Of a DNA stretch of 42,193 bases, positions 1 to 6,987 are shown in pieces. A program made the position numbers and the translations under genes. Under the pieces are notes generated by a model that saw only the letters and a program-made list of their open reading frames with translations, was not told the DNA's origin and ran no database searches. Position 1 is the stretch's first letter. Each line of letters begins with the position of its first letter. The stretch is from Planctomycetota bacterium (lineage in GTDB: Bacteria; Planctomycetota; UBA1135; GCA-002686595): contig VGYZ01000030.1 in assembly GCA_016872795.1 (NCBI GenBank), forward strand, positions 1 to 42,193, written 5' to 3'.

Positions 1-2671
1 GACGCTCCCCGCGCTCTCCGCGCGGGCCACGCTCGCCGCGGGGCGGACGCTCGCCGCGGGGCGGACGCTCGCCGCGTTCCTCGCGCCGCGGCGGGCGCTC
101 GGGATCCGGCACATTCTTGAGGCTCAGCGCCACGCGCGCCGACTGACCGTCGACGATGCGCAGGCGCACGCAATCGCCGATGCTGACGAGCTCGCGCGCA
201 TCGCGCACATAGCGATCGGAGATCTCGCTGACATGGACCATGCCGTCCTGCTCGAGCCCGATGTCGACGAACGCGCCGAAGCTCGCGACATTCGAGATCA
301 CGCCCTCGATCACACGGTCCTTCGACAGCGTGACGCGGTCGGTGTCGTGCGAGAGGAAGCGCGGCAGGTGCAGCGGCACGCGCGGATCGCGACCGAGGTG
401 CCACAACTCGCGCATCAGGTCGCGCCACGCGTGGTCGTCGACGCCGAAGTCCACGCGGCGCAGGCCCTTGGTCACGCCCGGGCGACCGAGGCTTTCCGCG
501 GCCGAGCCGCCGGAACTCTCGAGCACTCGGCGCGCGATCTCGTACTGCTCGGGGTGCAGGCTGGTGCGATCGAGCGGCTCGCTGCCGCCGCTGATGCGCA
601 AGCTGGCGGCGCAGTTCGTCCACTGCGCCTCGCTGAGCAGACCTTCGCTGCGCAGGTCGTCGCGGCTGGAGAACTGCGACTGCGCTCGGCGCTCGATGAG
701 CTTGTGCGCCGCGGCCTCGTCGAGGCCCGGCAGGTGGCGCAGGATCGAGAGCGGTGCGCGGTTGACATCGCAACCGACGAGCGCCACGCAGCTCTCGACG
801 GTCTCGTCGAGCGTGCGGCGCAGGTTGGCCTTGCTGACGAGGCCCTGCTCGGCGCCGAGGCCGAGGTGCTTGGGGTCGATCTTCAGGATCTCCGCCATCG
901 GATCCTGCAGGCGGCGGCCGAGGGAAATCGCGGCGCGCGCGGGCACCGCGAGTTCGGCGAATTCGGCGCGCGCGGCGTCCGAGTTGGTGTAGCTCGAGAG
1001 GCCCGCGTCGTTGACGAGCATCACCGGCGTGCGATCGTCGAGCGTGCGCAGGGCGGCGCGCAGCTTGGCGAGCGCGTTGCGAGCGGGTCTGGAGTGGCCG
1101 AGCGCCATCGCGAGCGGGCGCGGCTCACCGGCGGCTTCCGCCGCGGCCTTGAGCTCCGCACCGAGCGCAAGGTCGTCCTTCTCGCCGAGCTCGATCTTGG
1201 TCGGGGTGCCGCGCACGGCGCCCTGCTCGTCGAGGAACGCGATCGTCCAGTCGCCCTTGGCGCCGACATCGACGCCGCACACGGCCTTGCGCCCGAGGTG
1301 CGACGCGAGCAGCACCTGACGCAGGTGCTGGGCGAGGAAGCGCAGCGCCTCTTCGTCCGCGCGCTCCTTCAGCTCGAGGCGCACATCGCCTTCGATCACG
1401 GGCAGCAGGCGATGCTCGAGGGTCGTGAGCGCGACGCTTTCGAGCACGCTGCGGAACTCGGGCTTGAGGTGCGCGCCGAGGGCGGCGCGGACCTTGGGGA
1501 GGGCGATGCGGCGATCGAGGCTGATCGCCATCGTGACCGCGCGCTCCTTCTGAGCTTGGCGAATCGCGATCAGCTTGTGGCCTTGCAGCTGGCGCAGGGG
1601 CGCGCGCAGCTTGGCGATCGGGCGGTGGCGGCCGAGGCGGCTCTCGTCACCGGACGGGCGCACGGTGATCAGGCCGTTCTTGCGCAGCAGCTTGCGGATC
1701 GTGCCTCGCAGGCGCGGGTTGCGGCCGAGGCGATCGGAGAGGATGCGCAGGGCACCCTTGAGGACCTCGGTGGCCGTGTGCAGGCCCTTGTCGGGGTTGA
1801 CGTACTGCTCGCACAGGCGCGCGAGCTCCGGGGTGACCTCGTACTCGCCGTGGAGCAGCTTGTGCTCGTCGGGGCTGAGCCCCTCGAGGCTGACCTTGAC
1901 GGTCGGGCTGGGCTCGCTCGCCTCGGCTTCCTCGCTCGCTCCCTCGGCCGAGGCGGCTTCCGGCGCAGCTTCCGCGGCCGGAGCCTCGCTGGACGCGGGC
2001 TCGTGCGGCTCGGCGGGAGCGTGCTCCTCGTGCGCGTGCCCTTGCGCCTGCGGGGCGGAGCCTTCGGCTGCGTCGCCGCCGTGGGGCTGCGCCTGGGAAC
2101 GCTCCGCGTCCCGCTGCTCGACCGCCGAGGGATCCGCCTCCCGGTGATCCGCGTCGCGATGATCCACTTCGTGCTGATCCGCGTCGTTCTCCGCATCCGC
2201 GGGATCCACATCCGAGTTGCCCACATCGTGGCCCTGTGCCGACGGCGCGCGCAGTTCCTTGGGCAGCGGAGTGACGAGCTCGTCGGCGAGGCGGCCCAAC
2301 CCGCGGTCGAGCGCGAGCTGGACTTCCGGCTCCGGGCGGCGGTGCGGGAGAAACAGGTCCTCGAGCTCGAAGCGGTCCATGCAGCGGCGGACGCGCTCGA
2401 GCGTAGGCTCGTCGGCCTTCACATAGATGCCGTCGCCCTCGAGCGAGCGCAGGATCGTGCCGCGGCGGCGGTCGAGCTCGGCGAGCTCGTCGCGACGCTG
2501 GGCGACATAGCGCACGACGCGCTCGGGAAGTCCCCCGGTGGCGGCGCCGCGGACACGGCCGATGAAAGGAGCGCGCAGACCGGCGTCGAGCATCTCCAGC
2601 GTGGACTGGACCTGCTCGGGAGAGATCGAGAACTCGCGGGCGAGTTCTTCGACGATGTGGATGGACGTCAC
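1..2671 (-). CDS. tex: Tex-family RNA-binding transcription accessory protein (3' end outside window)
   Basis: Reading leftward from a GTG at 2671, the protein has the full Tex order: N-terminal helical domain (start VTSIHIVEELAREF, then PFIGRVRGAATGGL), the central Tex core, a YqgF-like RNase H fold (GVDVGAKGDWTIAFLDEQG), tandem helix-hairpin-helix (CDVNRAPLSILRHLPGL) and a C-terminal S1 RNA-binding domain (GVISNVASFGAFVDIGLEQD). Tex proteins bind nucleic acid and act in transcription and RNA turnover; the exact role varies by species. GAGG lies 8 bases before the GTG. At least 890 residues are visible against roughly 770-790 in typical members. The excess is a roughly 110-residue acidic, His/Ala-rich insertion (coding 1905-2240) and an Arg/Gly/Pro-rich tail after the S1 domain. 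No stop is reached before the window edge. Confidence 0.95.
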   Translation of the reverse strand, partial: MTSIHIVEELAREFSISPEQVQSTLEMLDAGLRAPFIGRVRGAATGGLPERVVRYVAQRRDELAELDRRRGTILRSLEGDGIYVKADEPTLERVRRCMDRFELEDLFLPHRRPEPEVQLALDRGLGRLADELVTPLPKELRAPSAQGHDVGNSDVDPADAENDADQHEVDHRDADHREADPSAVEQRDAERSQAQPHGGDAAEGSAPQAQGHAHEEHAPAEPHEPASSEAPAAEAAPEAASAEGASEEAEASEPSPTVKVSLEGLSPDEHKLLHGEYEVTPELARLCEQYVNPDKGLHTATEVLKGALRILSDRLGRNPRLRGTIRKLLRKNGLITVRPSGDESRLGRHRPIAKLRAPLRQLQGHKLIAIRQAQKERAVTMAISLDRRIALPKVRAALGAHLKPEFRSVLESVALTTLEHRLLPVIEGDVRLELKERADEEALRFLAQHLRQVLLASHLGRKAVCGVDVGAKGDWTIAFLDEQGAVRGTPTKIELGEKDDLALGAELKAAAEAAGEPRPLAMALGHSRPARNALAKLRAALRTLDDRTPVMLVNDAGLSSYTNSDAARAEFAELAVPARAAISLGRRLQDPMAEILKIDPKHLGLGAEQGLVSKANLRRTLDETVESCVALVGCDVNRAPLSILRHLPGLDEAAAHKLIERRAQSQFSSRDDLRSEGLLSEAQWTNCAASLRISGGSEPLDRTSLHPEQYEIARRVLESSGGSAAESLGRPGVTKGLRRVDFGVDDHAWRDLMRELWHLGRDPRVPLHLPRFLSHDTDRVTLSKDRVIEGVISNVASFGAFVDIGLEQDGMVHVSEISDRYVRDARELVSIGDCVRLRIVDGQSARVALSLKNVPDPERPPRREERGERPPRGERPPRGERGPRGERGER
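31..76. repeat. 18-bp tandem repeat encoding the RG-rich Tex tail
   Basis: Two full copies and one partial copy of the 18-mer gctcgccgcggggcggac (31-48, 49-66, 67-76). On the minus strand they encode repeated RPPRGE units after the S1 domain of tex. Arg/Gly tails often strengthen RNA binding; copy number may vary between strains. Confidence 0.8.
2131..2190. repeat. 15-bp minisatellite inside tex
   Basis: Four consecutive 15-base units each beginning GATCCnC (2131, 2146, 2161, 2176), with a decayed fifth unit up to about 2205. In the tex frame they encode pentapeptides of the type D-H-R-[DE]-A within the acidic insertion. The period is a multiple of three, so changes in copy number would keep the frame. 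Confidence 0.75.
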
Positions 2672-2743
2672 AGGGGAGCCTCGTAGCTCGAATTGGTTCG
2701 CTCGCGCGGGTCGCGCCCACGGTTGCGGCGTTGCAGGCGGATT

Positions 2744-2749
2744 AGGATA
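2744..2749 (-). promoter_or_regulatory. Putative -10 element of tex (TATCCT)
   Basis: Minus-strand GGCTATCCT matches the nCTAnnnT element seen before many genes here. The predicted transcript start is near 2737, giving a leader of about 65 bases, and tex has a GAGG ribosome site, so this gene is not leaderless. No clear -35 is visible. Confidence 0.5.
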
Positions 2750-2764
2750 GCCCCAGCCGTCGCT

Positions 2765-2803
2765 CCCCTGCGCTGAAAGTTGCACGAGTCGCCTCCGCAG
2801 GGG
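2765..2803 (-). terminator. Inverted repeat downstream of the PfpI-like gene
   Basis: CCCCTGCG (2765-2772) and CGCAGGGG (2796-2803) form a perfect 8-bp stem with a 23-base loop, about 50 bases past the PfpI-like stop. There is no U tract and the loop is large, so terminator function is uncertain. Confidence 0.3.
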
Positions 2804-2850
2804 CGCGGGGCGGCTTGCAGATGGTCCGGTGTTGGTGGCGGGGCGAGGGA

Positions 2851-3429
2851 TCAGATCCCGACACGCTCGGCCAAGGCCTTGCCGAAGCGCATGCCGGCCG
2901 AATCGTCGAGACCCGTGACGAGGTTGCCGTCGACCTCGACCTGACGGGTCGAGCACTTGGCGCCCGCGCGCTCGAGCAGCTCGCGCACGGCTGGGTTGGC
3001 GCACACGCGCCGACCCTTGAGCACGCCCGCCTTGGCGAGCAGCGCGACCGAGTGGCCCCACGCCGCCACGAGCTTGCCCTTGGCCATGGCGTCGCGCGCG
3101 AGGCGCTGCACATCCGCATCGTCGGCGAAGGCGAGCGCGCCCGCGCCGCCGACGAGGATCAGGCCCGAGTAGCCGTCCATGCTGGCGTTGGCGAGCAGGT
3201 CATCGACCATGAACTCGTCCTGGTAGGCGCCCTTGATCAGCTCGCTCATCTGGGTCGAGACCGAGCGCGTTCCGACATGCACATTGTAGAGCGAGGAGCG
3301 CGCGTAGCGCAGCGCCTGCTCGCCGAACTCGGACGGTGGCACGACCACCAGCACGAGGCTGCGGTACTGCTGCACCACGAGTCCGTCGGCGTCGACTGCG
3401 GTCTGGGGCTTGGCGTCCTTCTTGGCCAT
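2851..3429 (-). CDS. DJ-1/PfpI (class I glutamine amidotransferase-like) protein lacking the nucleophile Cys
   Basis: 192 residues beginning MAKKDAKPQTAV. The fold signature is clear: a first strand RSLVLVVVPPSEF, LILVGGAGAL, the nucleophile-elbow region KLVAAWGHSVALLAKAG, and the ending VDGNLVTGLDDSAGMRFGKAL. Family members are chaperones, glyoxalases, deglycases or proteases that use a Cys in a C-H-G elbow. Here the elbow reads W-G-H-S, so the usual Cys position is Gly, which argues against classical catalysis. The ATG at 3429 was chosen because homology begins soon after it. The gene lies 80 bases downstream of the propeller gene on the same strand and has no visible promoter, so the two are probably co-transcribed. 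Confidence 0.85.
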   Translation of the reverse strand: MAKKDAKPQTAVDADGLVVQQYRSLVLVVVPPSEFGEQALRYARSSLYNVHVGTRSVSTQMSELIKGAYQDEFMVDDLLANASMDGYSGLILVGGAGALAFADDADVQRLARDAMAKGKLVAAWGHSVALLAKAGVLKGRRVCANPAVRELLERAGAKCSTRQVEVDGNLVTGLDDSAGMRFGKALAERVGI

Positions 3430-3509
3430 GGTGTCGCTCGCGGAGGCTCGTGTGGGGAACGGTGCGGAGAGGGGAAACTGGGCGGAACGGGCTGGGAGCG
3501 GCGCGGGGC

Positions 3510-4529
3510 TCAGGCGGGCAACTCGAAGATCGACACGCGCGTCTCCTCGGCGAGCATGCCCGCGCCTTGCGCGACCTGCCAGCCGACGCGCTCGTCGAGT
3601 CCGGGCACGGCCATGTCGCCGAGCTTGCGGCCGGTGAGCGAGTCGCGCACTTCGACCATCACCCCTGTCGTGATGTAGAGCTTGCCACTGTCGGCGTTGA
3701 CCGCGAGGTCCGCACCCTCGTCGGAGTCGGCGAAGGTGAGCTTCTCGAACCACAGCGGCGCATCGCCCTCGCACGCGAGCGGCGCGAACGCGAGCAACGC
3801 CGGCCCGCGCCGGCCGAGGTCCTCGTCGGTGGACTGCGAGAGCAGCTTGAGCAGCGCTTCCTGCGGCAGCGCCGACTCGAGATCGTCGACGAGCGTGATC
3901 ACCGCGCCCGCATCCGCGCACAGGTCGTGGATCGTCGGCTGCTTGGGGGCGACCACGATGCCGTCGAAGCGTCCCTTCGCGGCGTCGAGCGCGAGCACGC
4001 CGCGCTTCTTGGTGGCTTTCATCGAGCACAACACGAACACGCGCTTCCCCGAGCGCGCAATCGCGTGGTAGCGCTCGCCGTCGCGCTGGTAATGCCACAG
4101 CTCCTTGAGCGTCTCGCTGTCGTAGGCCGCGATGCGGTCGAGGCCCGCCACCACGCACATGTCCGCGCCGACGAGCGCCGAGTCGAACACCGGCAGCTTG
4201 GCCGCGGCGAGCAGCTCGCCCGTCTCGATCGACATGCGCACGATGCGATTGCCCGAGGTCGAAGGACCGAGCACGACCACGTCGCCCTTGCGGCCGAAGC
4301 CCGCGCCGAAGCCGCGCCCGTAGCCGACCTCGCAGGGCGAAGTCCACTTGGGCTCGCCGCTGGCGCGGTCGAGCAGCGCGAGCTTGCCGGGGATCGCGTC
4401 GTCGATCCACTTGTCGCCGGCGGGCTGGTCGTAGAGATGGACCAGCACGGATCCGCCCGAGCCAATGGCGATGCCATCGACTTCGCTCGTGAACTCGCGC
4501 GACCAGCGGCGGCGGGCTGTCTTGGTCAT
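3510..4529 (-). CDS. PQQ-like/WD-type beta-propeller protein, probably cytoplasmic
   Basis: 339 residues from the ATG at 4529 (MTKTARRRWSREF). Repeated strands of the form G-x-L-x-x-[LV]-D-x-x-[ST]-G (GKLALLDRASGEPKW, RIVRMSIETGELLAA, KLYITTGVMVEVRDSLTGRKL) indicate PQQ-type propeller blades. There is no signal peptide or membrane segment, so a cytoplasmic location is likely. No enzymatic residues are recognisable; a scaffold or binding role is possible. An in-frame ATG 20 codons upstream is rejected because a strong -10 element lies between the two starts and leaves only about 10 bases before this ATG. Confidence 0.75.
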   Translation of the reverse strand: MTKTARRRWSREFTSEVDGIAIGSGGSVLVHLYDQPAGDKWIDDAIPGKLALLDRASGEPKWTSPCEVGYGRGFGAGFGRKGDVVVLGPSTSGNRIVRMSIETGELLAAAKLPVFDSALVGADMCVVAGLDRIAAYDSETLKELWHYQRDGERYHAIARSGKRVFVLCSMKATKKRGVLALDAAKGRFDGIVVAPKQPTIHDLCADAGAVITLVDDLESALPQEALLKLLSQSTDEDLGRRGPALLAFAPLACEGDAPLWFEKLTFADSDEGADLAVNADSGKLYITTGVMVEVRDSLTGRKLGDMAVPGLDERVGWQVAQGAGMLAEETRVSIFELPA

Positions 4530-4539
4530 GGGGTCATGG

Positions 4540-4545
4540 AGGATA
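4540..4545 (-). promoter_or_regulatory. -10 element for a near-leaderless propeller transcript (TATCCT)
   Basis: Minus-strand CGCTATCCT ends 10 bases before the ATG at 4529, so the transcript should start about 3-5 bases before the start codon. No purine-rich ribosome site is present. The element follows directly after the fusA terminator hairpin. Confidence 0.6.
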
Positions 4546-4596
4546 GCGAGCGCGAGGCCCAACGAGTACGAGACGCACACGCCAGACAAGCGGCGC

Positions 4597-4623
4597 AGGC
4601 CGCCCGGTTCGACCGGACGGCCT
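4597..4623 (-). terminator. Hairpin terminator of fusA
   Basis: A 12-base arm (4597-4608) pairs with 4612-4623 around a TCG loop, with one mismatch. It lies about 50 bases past the fusA stop. There is no U run after it, in keeping with other GC-only hairpins in this window. Confidence 0.6.
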
Positions 4624-4673
4624 GTGCCGAAGTTCGTTGAGCGCGCCGCGGGAGCGTGGCGCGCGCCTCGGAG

Positions 4674-6785
4674 CTACTTCTCCTCACCCTTCATCACCTT
4701 CTCGGCGATGTTGCGCGGGACATCGCGGTATTCGTGCAGTTCCATGGCGTAGGAGCCGCGACCCTGAGTCGCGCCGCGCAGGGCCGACGAGTAGGCGAAC
4801 ATCTCGGCGATCGGCACCTGACCGCGCACGATGCGGATGTTGTTGAGCGAGTCGACTTCGTTGACCTCGCCACGGCGACTGTTCAGGTCGCCGACGACCG
4901 CTCCGAGGAACTCCTCGGGGACGCGGATCTCGATCTTCATGATCGGCTCGAGCAGCGTGACATTGCTCTCCGCCGCTTGGCGGAACGCGAGCTGGCCGGC
5001 CGACTGGAAGGCCATTTCGCTCGAGTCGACATCGTGCGACTTGCCGTCGTACAGCGTCGCGCGCACATTGACGAAGGGGAAGCCGAGCTTGCCGCCCGAG
5101 TTGAAGGCCGCTTCGAGGCCCTTCTCCGCGGCCGGGATGAACTCGCGCGGCACCGAGCCACCGACGATCGCGTCGACGAACTCGAAGCCGTTGCCCTCGG
5201 TCTGCACGGGCTCGAACTTGACGCTGATGACGGCGAACTGACCGCGGCCGCCCGACTGGCGGACATAGCGCGCTTCGGTGTCGACCATCTTGGCGAGGCG
5301 CTGCTTGTAGGCCACCTTGGGCTTGCCGGTGATGACCTCGCAGTTGTAGTCGCGCGAGATGCGCGTGACGATGATGTCGAGGTGCAGCTCGCCCATGCCG
5401 GCGATCACGAGCTCGCCGGTCTGCTCGTTGGTGCTCGCCTTGAAGGTCGGGTCCTCGCGCATCAGCTTGCCGATGACTTCGCCGAGCTTGTCGCGGTCGG
5501 CCGACTTCTTCGGCTCGAGCGACATCGCGATGACGGTCTCGGGGAAGGAGATCTTCGAGAGCTGGATCGGCTTGTCCTCGTCGCACAGCGTGTCGCCGGT
5601 GACGGTCAGCTTGAGGCCGATCACGGCCGCGATGTCGCCGGCCTTGATCTCGTCGATCGGCTGGCGCTTGTTGGCGTGCATGCGCACGATGCGCGTGGCG
5701 CGCTCGGTCTTGCCCGTGCGCGGGTTGAGCATCTTCTCGCCCTGCTTGAGCACGCCCGAGTAGACGCGCACGAAGGTCAGATCGCCCGTGGGCTCGGCGA
5801 TCGTCTTGAACGCCATGGCCGCGAGCGGCTGGTTGTCGTCGCAGTTGCGCACGAGCTTCTCGTCGGGCTTGCGCGGGACCGAGCCTTCGACCGACGGGAC
5901 ATCGATCGGCGCCGGCAGGTAGTCGACGACCGCGTCGAGCATGAAGCGCACGCCCTTGTGCTTGAGCGCCGAGCCGCACACGACCGGGACAATGTCCATC
6001 TTGATCGTGCCCTTGCGGAGCGCGTGCTTGACCATCTCGATCGACGGCTCCTTGTCGTCGACGAACAGGTTGAGCAGCTCCTCGTCGTTCTCAGCGGCGA
6101 ACTCGAGCATCTTGTGGCGATATTCCTTCGCCTTCTCGAGCATGTCCGCGGGGATGTCGAGGTCGTTCCACTTCTTGCCTTCGGTGTCGTCGATGAACTC
6201 GAGGTAGCGCATCCTCACGAGGTCGATCAGGCCGCGGAAGTCCTTCTCGCCGCCGACGGGGATCTGAATCGGCACCGGGCGGGCGCCGAGGCGATCGATG
6301 ATCGTTTGCACGGAGAAGTAGAAGTCCGCGCCGATGCGGTCGAGCTTGTTGATGAAGCAGATGCGCGGGACGCGGTATTTGTCGGCCTGACGCCAGACGG
6401 TTTCGGACTGGGCTTCGACGCCGTTCACGCCGTCGAACACGGCGACCGCGCCGTCGAGCACGCGCAGCGAGCGTTCGACTTCGGCAGTGAAGTCGACGTG
6501 ACCGGGGGTGTCGATCAGGTTGATCGTCACGCCGCTCCACTCGACCTGCGTGGCGGCCGACTGAATCGTGATGCCGCGCTTCTGCTCGTCCTCGAGGTAG
6601 TCCATCGTGGCCGCGCCCTCGTGGACCTCGCCGATCTTGTGGATCTTCTGCGCGAGGAACAGGACGCGCTCCGACACCGTGGTCTTGCCGGCGTCGATGT
6701 GGGCCATGATCCCGATGTTCCGGTAGAAGGCGAGGCGCTTGGCGCTCGCCCCGGTCTGGGCGCTGGTCGCGGTGACGGAGCTCAT
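4674..6785 (-). CDS. fusA: Translation elongation factor G
   Basis: 703 residues, the normal EF-G length. The GTPase motifs are intact: G1 AHIDAGKTT (residues 28-36), G3 DTPGHVDF (92-99) and G4 NKLD (146-149). Domains II-V follow, ending in the EF-G signature [20 protein letters not shown]. It drives ribosomal translocation and, with RRF, recycling. Start: ATG at 6785, preceded by a 16-residue Ser/Thr/Ala-rich extension before the usual [13 protein letters not shown]. It is not in a str operon (no rpsL, rpsG or tuf nearby) and has its own promoter, a leader of about 120 bases and a terminator. It may be the only copy or a paralogue; the window cannot tell. Confidence 0.97.
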   Translation of the reverse strand: MSSVTATSAQTGASAKRLAFYRNIGIMAHIDAGKTTVSERVLFLAQKIHKIGEVHEGAATMDYLEDEQKRGITIQSAATQVEWSGVTINLIDTPGHVDFTAEVERSLRVLDGAVAVFDGVNGVEAQSETVWRQADKYRVPRICFINKLDRIGADFYFSVQTIIDRLGARPVPIQIPVGGEKDFRGLIDLVRMRYLEFIDDTEGKKWNDLDIPADMLEKAKEYRHKMLEFAAENDEELLNLFVDDKEPSIEMVKHALRKGTIKMDIVPVVCGSALKHKGVRFMLDAVVDYLPAPIDVPSVEGSVPRKPDEKLVRNCDDNQPLAAMAFKTIAEPTGDLTFVRVYSGVLKQGEKMLNPRTGKTERATRIVRMHANKRQPIDEIKAGDIAAVIGLKLTVTGDTLCDEDKPIQLSKISFPETVIAMSLEPKKSADRDKLGEVIGKLMREDPTFKASTNEQTGELVIAGMGELHLDIIVTRISRDYNCEVITGKPKVAYKQRLAKMVDTEARYVRQSGGRGQFAVISVKFEPVQTEGNGFEFVDAIVGGSVPREFIPAAEKGLEAAFNSGGKLGFPFVNVRATLYDGKSHDVDSSEMAFQSAGQLAFRQAAESNVTLLEPIMKIEIRVPEEFLGAVVGDLNSRRGEVNEVDSLNNIRIVRGQVPIAEMFAYSSALRGATQGRGSYAMELHEYRDVPRNIAEKVMKGEEK

Positions 6786-6867
6786 GGGTAGTGCGGCGGG
6801 AGGGAGCAGTAGGTCGATCGTGAAGTCTTCCGCGGAACCCGGAAGCCGGGACGCGGCGCGAGTCGGC

Positions 6868-6889
6868 GGACCGATCCGAGAATCGGCCC
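6868..6889 (-). other. Stem-loop in the fusA leader
   Basis: Within the predicted 120-base fusA 5' leader, 6868-6875 and 6882-6889 pair as an 8-bp stem (one G-U in RNA) with a 6-base loop. A smaller CCGG-type hairpin lies near 6838-6850. A regulatory role is possible but unproven. Confidence 0.35.
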
Positions 6890-6911
6890 AGCTGGCTTTT
6901 GAGAGGGAAAC

Positions 6912-6939
6912 AGGGTAGCGAGCACAGAAAAATCGTCAA
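6912..6939 (-). promoter_or_regulatory. Sigma70-type promoter of fusA (TTGACG-N16-TACCCT)
   Basis: On the minus strand TTGACG (6939-6934) is followed after 16 bases by TACCCT (6917-6912) in the context CGCTACCCT. The predicted start is near 6905. This is one of only a few promoters here with a good -35 box, which fits a highly expressed gene. Confidence 0.8.
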
Positions 6940-6987
6940 CCGCGAGGCCAGCCAAGGGCTTTGGAGGGGCTGAGAATGGCCTTGGAG

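Noticed and set aside
233-2686. A plus-strand open frame of 817 codons
   Set aside because: Antisense to tex; composition-driven and without domains.
4656-6791. A plus-strand open frame of 711 codons
   Set aside because: Exactly antisense to fusA, whose protein is unmistakable.
6940-6987. CCAAGG/CCTTGG inverted repeat after the transporter stop as a terminator
   Set aside because: Only 6 bp of pairing around a loop of over 20 bases; too weak to call.
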